NCBI GenBank assembly: GCA_016217735.1
Contig: JACRGQ010000026.1
Span: 1 to 33,642, forward strand
DNA from: Nitrospinota bacterium
GTDB lineage: Bacteria > Nitrospinota_A > UBA7883 > JACRGQ01
Reading direction: 5' to 3'
DNA length: 33,642 nt
Part shown: positions 26,673 through 33,579 of the stretch, piece by piece
How the letters are laid out: each line of letters opens with the position of its first letter
Position numbering within the stretch: the stretch's first letter is position 1
The notes under the pieces: model-generated
Databases searched by the model: none
Seen by the model: the letters and a program-made list of their open reading frames with translations, nothing else
Told to the model about the DNA's origin: nothing
Position numbers and translations under genes: made by a program

Positions 26673-26870
26673 TCACTCTTTTTTCGGCTTCTCCCGTTTT
26701 CCGGTCTCGTCCTTTTTGGCAACGTCCTTATCGGGAACGTCTTCTTCGGCCGGCCCAAACGCGAGGTCGCGCGTAAACTCCTTGCAGTACAAGCCCGAAG
26801 ACTCATACGAAAATTTTATTTTGCACTCGGCGCGCCAAGCGCAAACCGCGCATTCAGTTACTTTTTTCAC
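26673..26870 (-). CDS. Small four-cysteine protein with charged tail
   Basis: This is a 65-residue product from GTG 26870. The N-terminal half has Cys at 7, 10, 16 and 29 (pattern CAVCAWRAECKIKFS, then GLYCKEFTRDL), spacing suited to zinc or an iron-sulfur cluster. The second half is a low-complexity Lys/Glu/Asp tail. I recognise no named family. It lies only four bases from the tRNA-CAT 5' end on the same strand. Coding is supported by the compact cysteine pattern and the start position; there is no strong ribosome-binding site. Confidence 0.6.
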   Translation of the reverse strand: MKKVTECAVCAWRAECKIKFSYESSGLYCKEFTRDLAFGPAEEDVPDKDVAKKDETGKREKPKKE

Positions 26871-26983
26871 GTTAAATTAAAGAAGCACATTATGCGGGGT
26901 GGGCGAAGCCGTGTCAAGGCGCGAATAAGGAAAATGGGATGCAAAAGACCGGGCGCCAAAATGGGCTTCGAACGGCAAACCGG

Positions 26984-27847
26984 TCACTCGGCAATGACGA
27001 AACCGAGCTCCCGCAGAATCACCGGCATCGGCTGCCGCGTGTGGATTTGCAGGAACCGGGCGATGTCCATTTCAAAGCGGTTGATGGCGCCGCTCCGCAG
27101 CAATTTGCGTATCCTGGAACCGTCGAAAAAGTTGAAAAAGTGGCGCATGGAAAGCTTCATCGAGCGGCCTTCGCGCGCCATCTTGTCGAGCAGAGTACGG
27201 GCAAGCCCCTGATTGATATTCCGCAGGGAACGCACGGCGGCGCAGGCAATCTTCACCTCGCCATGCCGCACATATTTTTCCAAAATGAGGATCGATTCCT
27301 GGTCGCCGATGAGTCCCAGACAATAAAGAATCTCTTCCGCCACCGCAACCGCGGCACACGGGAGATGGCCGCGAAGCAAAGGAAAAGCGCCGGCCCCAAA
27401 ACAGTGGGTAAGCGCCCTGGCGGCCTCCCTCACCACAAACTCGTTTTGCGATTCTTCAAAACGGAGCTTCAACTCATCGAAGGAGAGTTTCAACAATAAC
27501 GGATCAAGTGTGGCGAATTCATCCTTCCGCATGGTGCGGCGCTGTTTCCGGTCAGTATTGCGGGCATAGCCAGCCGCCTCTTTCCGGCTATTGCCAAAAA
27601 TGCTGCCCAGTTTTTCGTATATTAAGGCGGAAGCTTTCTTTTTCTGCGGTACAGGCTTGATACCTAATGACTTATAGTGCTTTAAAATGTGATTGTACGC
27701 TTTTACAACCTCTTTGAATTTTTCAGGATCGCCTATGCCGCCATTGGCATCGGGATGATAGAGATGGACTGAGCGGCGGTATGCCTTTTTGATTTCGCTG
27801 AGGTCGGCCCCTTCATTTACATTTAATAGAGCGTAATTTTTTTTCAT
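26984..27847 (-). CDS. J-domain protein with C-terminal helical (HEAT-like) repeats
   Basis: The 287-residue protein starts with a DnaJ domain: NYALLNVNEGADLSEIKKAY, the HPD tripeptide at 31-33 in LYHPDANGG, and FKEVVKAYNHILKHY. The HPD motif predicts stimulation of a DnaK-type Hsp70. After a basic linker (70-110), residues 120-287 form repeated alpha-helical units such as VVREAARALTHCFGAGAFPLL, VAEEILYCLGLIGDQESI and IACAAVRSLRNINQ, resembling HEAT repeats. It has no Gly/Phe region or Cys-rich zinc domain, so it is not classical DnaJ. Substrate is unknown. It is lower in GC than the cobalamin operon. Confidence 0.85.
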   Translation of the reverse strand: MKKNYALLNVNEGADLSEIKKAYRRSVHLYHPDANGGIGDPEKFKEVVKAYNHILKHYKSLGIKPVPQKKKASALIYEKLGSIFGNSRKEAAGYARNTDRKQRRTMRKDEFATLDPLLLKLSFDELKLRFEESQNEFVVREAARALTHCFGAGAFPLLRGHLPCAAVAVAEEILYCLGLIGDQESILILEKYVRHGEVKIACAAVRSLRNINQGLARTLLDKMAREGRSMKLSMRHFFNFFDGSRIRKLLRSGAINRFEMDIARFLQIHTRQPMPVILRELGFVIAE

Positions 27848-27915
27848 TTAACCTGATTTACCCCCAAGTTTTGCCAAATTATAACAAATTAGACGTAAAT
27901 TGGCAACTAAAAAAA

Positions 27916-27944
27916 TAACTATTTCATCATCTTTGAAATAGTTA
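27916..27944. repeat. Perfect 11-base inverted repeat in the divergent intergenic region
   Basis: TAACTATTTCA (27916-27926) and TGAAATAGTTA (27934-27944) are perfect inverted copies separated by seven bases. On the minus strand the repeat is followed by T7, giving a terminator-like form in the leader of the J-domain gene. It lies between that gene and the S24 repressor, transcribed the other way, so an operator role is equally possible. Confidence 0.5.
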
Positions 27945-28110
27945 ACTTACCGCCTAAAATATCGGCATTGCAGGGCCTATTACTTTAGCAAATATTACGG
28001 ACGCACCCTTCCGGACACATGCGCGAAAAACAACTCCTCATCAATTCGGCTTTCCAAATTTTATCCCCGATCCTGAAAAAGTGGCATTTATTATTGGCGG
28101 TGGGCGGCGG

Positions 28111-28140
28111 TTGATTGTTTCTGGCGCTTCTGATTATAAT
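28111..28140 (+). promoter_or_regulatory. Promoter of the S24 repressor gene, probably leaderless
   Basis: TTGATT (28111-28116), an 18-base spacer and a perfect TATAAT (28135-28140). The ATG at 28147 lies seven bases after the -10, where transcription should start, so the message would have little or no 5' leader. The lambda cI maintenance transcript is a known leaderless case. Confidence 0.65.
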
Positions 28141-28146
28141 GTGCGC

Positions 28147-28869
28147 ATGAGCACACAGCCGGAGAAAAAAGTGGACGGTCTGCCTGAACGGATATGCACA
28201 TCACTTAACAAGAATGCTATAGCTCAAAGAATCAGGGAGATAAGGGGCACAAAAACACTTTCTGAATTCGGTAAAAAACTGGGGGTGGCCCACACAACCG
28301 TAAAGCGGTACGAAGAAGGGATGATCCCCTCCCCCGAAATCCTTCTGGCAATCGCCGCGCTTGCCGGGAAAAAAATGGAGTGGCTCCTCACCGGCGAAGA
28401 ACGGCGGGAAACATCGCCGCCGCTTCCGCCAAACCGGCTTTCGGAAGACGAATACCTCTCGATACCGCTCATCGAAGGAAAAATCGCGGCCGGAGAGCCG
28501 ATCATCCCGATGGAAGAGATTGTGGAGTGGGTGGTGCTGCATATGCGCCCCGTCAAGAAGGCGGCCGGCTCGAAGAAGGATCTCGTCGCCTGCCGCATCT
28601 TGGGAGATTCGATGTACCCGTACCTCGCCAGCGGCGACATTGTGGTGATCGACCGCGGTATCGACAAAAGCCGCCCCCAGGAAAAAAAGATTTATGCCGT
28701 CTGGACCGATGACGGCATCACGGCAAAAATGGTGCAACAGGAAGGGCATACAATGTTCCTCCTGCCGCTTAACCCGGCCGAAAAAGTGCGAACCATCGAC
28801 CTCCGGGAAAACTCTTCCCCCATCGTGGGGCTGGTAATCGGCGCATGGAAGGATTTTGGACGGCTATGA
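28147..28869 (+). CDS. LexA/CI-like transcriptional repressor (HTH plus S24 peptidase domain)
   Basis: From ATG 28147 the product is 240 residues. Residues 24-80 form an XRE-type helix-turn-helix (IAQRIREIRGTKTLSEFGKK, then VAHTTVKRYEEGMIPSPE). The C-terminal S24 domain has the catalytic Ser155 in GDSMYPYLASGDIV and Lys194 in ITAKMV. An Ala-Gly pair (115-116, KIAAGEPI) lies at the expected self-cleavage site in the linker. RecA-stimulated autocleavage is therefore likely. An upstream GTG (28081) is in frame but precedes the promoter. The stop overlaps the next gene as ATGA. No phage genes are nearby, so it may be a domesticated repressor. Confidence 0.88.
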   Translation: MSTQPEKKVDGLPERICTSLNKNAIAQRIREIRGTKTLSEFGKKLGVAHTTVKRYEEGMIPSPEILLAIAALAGKKMEWLLTGEERRETSPPLPPNRLSEDEYLSIPLIEGKIAAGEPIIPMEEIVEWVVLHMRPVKKAAGSKKDLVACRILGDSMYPYLASGDIVVIDRGIDKSRPQEKKIYAVWTDDGITAKMVQQEGHTMFLLPLNPAEKVRTIDLRENSSPIVGLVIGAWKDFGRL

Positions 28870-29495
28870 TCTACATCAAAAAACTCCTGAAGATCGCGGC
28901 GGCGATCACCGCCGCCGTTGTTCTTCTTGCGGCGCTGTTCCACACGCCCCTGTTAAACGCCCTCGCCGGCTCGCTTGTGCGCAACGATGCCCTGCGCAGA
29001 GCCGATGCCATCGTGGTACTGACCGGTGACCGTAATGGCGACCGGATGGCGGAGGGTATCCGTCTGTACAAAGAAGGCTTGGGGGCGTACATTGTTTTTT
29101 GGGGCGGGCAGATATACTGGAAATACAATTACGCCGACCTGCTGTTAGGGCAGTTGAAAGAATCCGGTATTGGATCAGAGCATGTGGCCTATTCCACGCG
29201 GGAGATCATGCCATACAGTTCGGAGGGAGAAGCGCGCGAGAACATCCGCACGCTGAAAAGCCGCGGGGCAAAGTCATTCATCCTCGTCACATCGCACTAT
29301 CACACCGCCCGCGCGGGAAGGGTCTACGACCGGCTTGCGGCGGAGAGCGGCATGGCTGTCATCGTCCACCCCGCCGATGACAGCCTCGTGCATATCCACG
29401 GCTGGTGGAAAGACCACGACAGCGCGAAAATGATATATCTGGAACTGCAAAAAGCGCTTTGGTACCGCCTTGCGGGCCTGTTCGGCGGCGGATGA
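28866..29495 (+). CDS. YdcF/SanA/ElyC-type DUF218 membrane-anchored protein
   Basis: The 209-residue protein has one N-terminal membrane helix (LLKIAAAITAAVVLLAALF) and then a DUF218 domain: DAIVVLTGDRNGDRMAEGIRLYKEG, WGGQIYW, the central SSEGEARENIRTLKSRGAKSFILVTSHYHTARAGRVYDRL (given here as family landmarks EGEARENIRTL and VTSHYHTARA). Members ElyC and SanA act in envelope integrity and vancomycin tolerance in enterobacteria; the biochemical role is unsettled. The ATG overlaps the repressor stop by four bases, so the two are co-translated and the repressor probably controls this gene. This pairing is unusual. Confidence 0.85.
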   Translation: MIYIKKLLKIAAAITAAVVLLAALFHTPLLNALAGSLVRNDALRRADAIVVLTGDRNGDRMAEGIRLYKEGLGAYIVFWGGQIYWKYNYADLLLGQLKESGIGSEHVAYSTREIMPYSSEGEARENIRTLKSRGAKSFILVTSHYHTARAGRVYDRLAAESGMAVIVHPADDSLVHIHGWWKDHDSAKMIYLELQKALWYRLAGLFGGG

Positions 29496-29555
29496 CCGGG
29501 CTTTTCCCCATCTTCGTGGTGGCGCTTGCTCCGCCTGGAATGGTAAATTTACGCG

Positions 29556-30608
29556 ATGCTGAATAAAGTAATGAAGTGGCGGGGAAAAGGCGCGAAACCC
29601 CGCCGCTGGAGCGGGTGGGAACGGCGGATGGCATTCTCGCTGCTGCTGGTATTAACCGCGATGGGAGCCGGCGTGGCCGGCTACATGGCGATTGAGGGAT
29701 GGAATTTCCGCGACTCGCTCTTCATGACGGTGATCACGCTGGCCACCATCGGCTACGGGGAAACGCATCCGCTGTCGAACGACGGGCGCGATTTCACCAT
29801 CATCCTGATCTTCCTCGGCGTCGGAACGATGGCGTATGTCGTGAACAACGCCGTCCGGGTGATTTTTGAAGGGGAGTGGCAAAAAACTTTCGGGAGGAGA
29901 AAATTGGAAAACAGGCTGGATAAGATGAGCGGCCATATCATCATCTGCGGCTACGGCCGGATGGGCCGCGTGGTCTCCAACGAACTGCTGGCGAAAAAGT
30001 TGCCGCACGTCATCATAGAGCAATCGCCGATGGATTCGGACGCCGATGGCGCAGTCCCCGTCATCATGGGGGACGCCACGCAGGACGAGATACTTAAGCT
30101 CGCCGGCATCGACCGCGCCGTGGGGATCATATCGGTTCTGAGCACCGACGCGCACAACCTCTACCTCGTGCTTTCCGCACGCGGCATGAATCCGAACATC
30201 AGGATCGTGGCCCGCGCCGGCGAGGAAGGGGCCGAGCAGAAATTGCTGCGCGCCGGGGCCGACCGGGTGGTCTCCCCCTACCAATACGGCGGCGTCTGGA
30301 TGGCGAACATGATCGTGAAGCCGGCCGTGGTGAACTTCCTCGAATTCGCCACCCGCATCGGCAATCAGGAATTCCAGATAGAAGAAGTGCTGGTGGGGGA
30401 AGGTTCTTCACTCGACGGAAAAAGCATCATGGAAAGCGCCGTCAACACAAAGCTGGGGGTGATCGTCGCCGCCATCAAAACGCAAGGGGCCGCCGAAATG
30501 AAATTCAACCCCTCGATGAACACGGTGGTGAAGTCCGGCGACATTCTGGTGGTGATCGGCGACAGCAAAAAACTTGCCCAGTTGGAAACGCTCGCGAAAA
30601 AGCGGTAG
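29556..30608 (+). CDS. Two-helix potassium channel with RCK (TrkA-N/TrkA-C) domains
   Basis: The 350-residue protein has TM1 (about 25-46), a pore loop with the K+ selectivity filter TIGYG at 64-68, and TM2 (about 80-100). A cytoplasmic RCK domain follows, with the Rossmann nucleotide motif HIIICGYGRMGRVV near 127 and an acidic end to the second strand. A TrkA-C domain occupies about residues 265-345. This matches MthK/Kch-type ligand-gated channels. Start codon ATG 29556 has no clear Shine-Dalgarno; a second ATG five codons on is possible. It is 60 bases after the DUF218 gene on the same strand and could be co-transcribed. Confidence 0.93.
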   Translation: MLNKVMKWRGKGAKPRRWSGWERRMAFSLLLVLTAMGAGVAGYMAIEGWNFRDSLFMTVITLATIGYGETHPLSNDGRDFTIILIFLGVGTMAYVVNNAVRVIFEGEWQKTFGRRKLENRLDKMSGHIIICGYGRMGRVVSNELLAKKLPHVIIEQSPMDSDADGAVPVIMGDATQDEILKLAGIDRAVGIISVLSTDAHNLYLVLSARGMNPNIRIVARAGEEGAEQKLLRAGADRVVSPYQYGGVWMANMIVKPAVVNFLEFATRIGNQEFQIEEVLVGEGSSLDGKSIMESAVNTKLGVIVAAIKTQGAAEMKFNPSMNTVVKSGDILVVIGDSKKLAQLETLAKKR

Positions 30609-30950
30609 GGAAAAAACCCGGCCGCTTCTTGAGGGTGGTTGTTTGATCCCCCCCCCTCCTTTACGCCGTCAATTTGCATCTTATCGTTACGAAATAACCG
30701 GCCTTGGCGGTTTTCGCGCTTTTCTTCTTCCATTTCTTCCAAAAACACCCAAAAACACCGGTTGCGTCAAATCCTCCAGATACTCCAAAGCGCGCTAACC
30801 ACTCCATTTCTTCCAATTCCGCCAACTGTCCTTGCCCGGAACGCACACATCGGGGGTGAAACCTGCACACATCCATTACTTGCCACCAGTGGAGTACGGG
30901 GTTATATTGCAAGACAAGGCAGAAAATAAAAACTATGGAAATCAAGGATA
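30609..30950. other. Intergenic stretch without a supported gene
   Basis: It contains a C9 run (30648-30656), tandem AAAAACACC-type repeats near 30742-30760 and several short ORFs with no family motif. I found no clear terminator for the channel gene. Composition is irregular, suggesting decayed DNA. Confidence 0.5.
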
Positions 30951-30959
30951 AGAAATTTG

Positions 30960-31079
30960 ATAGGCCAACGGCCCTATTTGGGCGGCAACGCGCCCATGCT
31001 GGCGAAGGATACCGCCGAACAGGTCGCCGAAAACATCGCCAAGCTTATCGGCAATGAAATGAAAAAGTTGGTGATGTAG
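30960..31079 (+). pseudogene. C-terminal fragment of an unidentified protein
   Basis: The frame from 30960 reads IGQRPYLGGNAPMLAKDTAE and continues through QVAENIAKLIGNEM to a TAG at 31077. It looks like the amphipathic helical end of a real protein but has no start codon or upstream coding sequence. I do not recognise the parent family. Confidence 0.35.
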
Positions 31080-31138
31080 GTTCCGGCGGCGGCGCACCCC
31101 GTCTTTTTTCAGCGTGACCAAATTAAAAACGTAAAACG

Positions 31139-31786
31139 ATGATATCGCAAATTTTCAAGATAGCCGCGCTCACGATAATTTTGGTTTCCAATATTGCACA
31201 CACAACGGAGATAACTTTAACGGTGGAGCAGCAGCGAATATTGCTGCTGGCTTTCAAAGAAGGAAAGCGTTTTGGTTTTGAGCGTACCATGCAATCATTA
31301 GCGTTCACCGAAACGGCGGCGGGCCGGTACAACATCGGGGATACAGACCAAAAAATGGGAGAGCGCGCATACGGCGTGGGCCAGATAAAACTGAGCACCG
31401 CAAGGGAAGTCCTGGCCAAACACCGCCGATTTAGAACGCACCCAAAATACGGCGTTCTCAAATACAATGAACAATTGATAACGGCGTTGATGTCCGATGA
31501 AGAATTTAATATCGGGGTGGCCGCCTACCATTTGCATGACTTGTATAAAAAGTTCAAAGAAGACGGGGAACCGGATAAGCGGGCCCTGGACTTGGCAATT
31601 AAAGCATATAACTGTGGAATGATGAGAATCTGCGATAACGACAAGTATCTGGAAAAAGTCCGGCTTTTAAGAAATACCTTGGTGAAAAAATTCAATCGAT
31701 TGGTGGCCGCCGGTGAAATCAACCCCGACAACCTTGCCGAGCTAACGCTGGTGTACGAAGACGGCAAGAGTCCCGCCAAACATTAA
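31139..31786 (+). CDS. Secreted lytic-transglycosylase-like (SLT/goose-lysozyme fold) protein
   Basis: The 215-residue protein has an N-terminal hydrophobic signal (IFKIAALTIILVSNIAHT). The domain has the SLT hallmarks: a probable catalytic Glu58 in SLAFTETAAGRY, AYGVGQIKLSTAREVL (family G-x-x-Q), and AIKAYNCGMM. It would cleave peptidoglycan glycan strands in the periplasm. It is more AT-rich than its neighbours and is flanked by a gene fragment, suggesting horizontal origin; similar small enzymes occur in phages and conjugative elements. It converges on hldE, with a hairpin in between. Confidence 0.7.
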   Translation: MISQIFKIAALTIILVSNIAHTTEITLTVEQQRILLLAFKEGKRFGFERTMQSLAFTETAAGRYNIGDTDQKMGERAYGVGQIKLSTAREVLAKHRRFRTHPKYGVLKYNEQLITALMSDEEFNIGVAAYHLHDLYKKFKEDGEPDKRALDLAIKAYNCGMMRICDNDKYLEKVRLLRNTLVKKFNRLVAAGEINPDNLAELTLVYEDGKSPAKH

Positions 31787-31797
31787 CATCCCCCGGT

Positions 31798-31822
31798 GGG
31801 TACATGCTGAGAGCATGTACCT
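31798..31822. repeat. Strong hairpin between convergent genes
   Basis: GGTACATGCT (31799-31808), loop GAG and AGCATGTACC form a perfect 10-base stem that extends by two wobble pairs. It lies between the ends of the SLT gene and hldE. Neither side has a T-tract, so it is not a standard intrinsic terminator, though it may block read-through or protect 3' ends. Confidence 0.5.
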
Positions 31823-31878
31823 GCACGGGAAAAAGGAGAGCTTGGGAAACATTTCCATCACACCGGGGCCGGCCGGTT

Positions 31879-33345
31879 CTACTTGTGGGAGCGGACGATC
31901 TTTTTGATGATGCCGGTGGAAGAAGAGCCTTCGATGTACTTGATGGTCTTCACCCCCCCCCCCCAGCTTTGCACTTCCTTGTGGCCCACTATCCCTTCGA
32001 TGGTGTAGTCGCCCCCTTTCACCAGAATGTCCGGCTTCACCGCCTTGATGAGCTTGAGCGGGGTTTCTTCGCCGAAAACGATCACCTGGTCGATGCAATC
32101 CAGCGCGGCCATGATGTGGGCGCGGTCGTGCTCGTTCACCACCGGGCGGGAGGGGCCTTTCAGCCTGCGCACCGACGCGTCGGAGTTGAGGCCGAGGAAC
32201 AGGCGGTCCCCCAGCGCGCGCGCTTTTTGCAAATACTGGATGTGGCCGTAGTGAAGAAGATCGAAACAGCCGTTGGTGAAAACAACCTTGTGTTTTTTCT
32301 TGCGGAGATTTTCGGCGAGCGCGGCGGCGGTTTTGGCGTCGACGATTTTGCTTTCGCCCAAGCCCGCTTCGGTTCCCAGCGCATGACGGATTTCATCCAA
32401 CCCCACCCCTTCGGCCCCCAAATGAGCCACTTGCAGCCCGCCCGCGTAGTTGGCCAGCCGTGCAGCCTCTTCGGGTAAAAAGCCGCCCAGCCACGCGGCG
32501 GTGAACACCGCCACGACGGTATCCCCCGCGCCGGTTACATCAAACACTTCCTTCGCCACCGTCGGAAAAAACTTCCCCGCCGCTTTCCCTTCAAACAACG
32601 CCATGCCGTCGGCGCTCAACGTGGCCAACACCGATCCGATGCGGTGCTCCCTGATAAGCGCGCGGGCCGCCCTTTCGATGCCCGCTTTATCGGGGCAGTG
32701 CGTCCGCGCCGCTTTTTCCAGCTCGTGCCGGTTCGGGGTGATGAAGCTGGCCCCCCGGTATTTGGCGAAGCTGTCCCCTTTCGGGTCGACCACCGCCGGC
32801 TTGCCGTTTTTACGCGCCCAACCGATGATGTCGGCCAGCAGGGCGTTTGTAAGCAGCCCTTTGTTGTAATCCGAAATAACGATGCCGTGCGCCTTCGCGG
32901 CGATTTTTTTGAAGTGGGCGAAGAACCGCGCTTCCATCTCTTTTGAAATGGGGTGGCGCTTCTCGCGGTCGATGCGCAATAGCTGCTGGTGCTGCGCCAT
33001 CACGCGGCTTTTTTTGATGGTCGGTCTGTCGGCGGAGGCGACGAGGCCGCGCGAGGAAATGCCCTTTTGTTTCAGCAGCCGTTTGAGGCGCTGCGCGTCC
33101 GGATCAGCGCCGGTGACGCCCACCAGTTCCACTTGGCAGTTCATCTTGCGGAAGTTCGCCGCCACATTTGCCGCGCCCCCCAGCTTCAGGTCGTCATGTG
33201 TGCAGTCCAACACGCCGACGGGGGCTTCGGGGGAAATACGCGAAAAATCCCCACTGAGGTATTCGTCCAATATCACGTCCCCCACCACCACCACGGTGAC
33301 GGGCTTGAGTTCTTTCAACCGCCGATAGAGTTCCGCTTCCAGCAC
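31879..33345 (-). CDS. hldE: Bifunctional D-glycero-beta-D-manno-heptose-7-phosphate kinase / heptose-1-phosphate adenylyltransferase
   Basis: HldE makes ADP-heptose precursors for LPS inner core. The kinase domain (ribokinase fold) has VVVVGDVILDEYLSGD, GGAANVAANFRKMN, VDPKGDSFAKYRGASFITPN and the catalytic GAGDTVV. The C-terminal nucleotidyltransferase has FTNGCFDLLHYGHIQYL (HxGH) and the late SSSTGIIKKI. I start at GTG 33345, with AAAGGAG upstream, giving 488 residues, close to the family length of about 477; the open frame reaches 33447 without homology. A 12-base G tract lies about 28 codons before the stop, encoding WGGGV. It is adjacent to radC and an inverted-repeat element. Confidence 0.96.
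   Translation of the reverse strand: MLEAELYRRLKELKPVTVVVVGDVILDEYLSGDFSRISPEAPVGVLDCTHDDLKLGGAANVAANFRKMNCQVELVGVTGADPDAQRLKRLLKQKGISSRGLVASADRPTIKKSRVMAQHQQLLRIDREKRHPISKEMEARFFAHFKKIAAKAHGIVISDYNKGLLTNALLADIIGWARKNGKPAVVDPKGDSFAKYRGASFITPNRHELEKAARTHCPDKAGIERAARALIREHRIGSVLATLSADGMALFEGKAAGKFFPTVAKEVFDVTGAGDTVVAVFTAAWLGGFLPEEAARLANYAGGLQVAHLGAEGVGLDEIRHALGTEAGLGESKIVDAKTAAALAENLRKKKHKVVFTNGCFDLLHYGHIQYLQKARALGDRLFLGLNSDASVRRLKGPSRPVVNEHDRAHIMAALDCIDQVIVFGEETPLKLIKAVKPDILVKGGDYTIEGIVGHKEVQSWGGGVKTIKYIEGSSSTGIIKKIVRSHK
31953..31964 (-). repeat. Poly-G12 tract inside hldE
   Basis: Twelve C on the plus strand (G on the coding strand) read TGG GGG GGG GGG GTG. With 11 G the next codon would be TGA, an immediate stop. 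With 13 G the reading continues in another frame past the normal stop. It is a candidate slippage site. Confidence 0.85.
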
Positions 33346-33393
33346 CCTGTTCTCCTTTAAATGTCGTAACGCCCCCGCATTATATACGGCCCC

Positions 33394-33571
33394 TGTCATT
33401 CTGAGCCTGGCGAAGAATCCCTTTCCGGAATTAACCACGAAGGACACGAATAATTAAAACAAAATTCTTTCCCTGTCTTCCATTTTCCCATTTCGTGCTA
33501 TTCGTGTTATTCGTGGTTCAAAATCTTTTTCCGGAAAGAGATTCTTCGTCGCTCCGCTCCTCAGAATGACA
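33394..33571. mobile_element. MITE-like long inverted-repeat element
   Basis: The ends are TGTCATTCTGAG (33394-33405) and CTCAGAATGACA (33560-33571), perfect inverted copies. Inside, GAAGAATCCCTTTCCGGAA (33412-33430) pairs imperfectly with TTCCGGAAAGAGATTCTTC (33529-33547). AACCACGAAGGACACGAATA (33433-33452) pairs with TATTCGTGTTATTCGTGGTT (33499-33518), also imperfectly. No ORF lies inside. At 178 bases it fits a miniature inverted-repeat element between hldE and radC. Confidence 0.75.
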
Positions 33572-33579
33572 CACGCAGC

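Noticed and set aside
30648-30656. C9 tract as a second phase-variation site
   Set aside because: It is in a region without a supported gene and is not at a recognisable promoter spacing.
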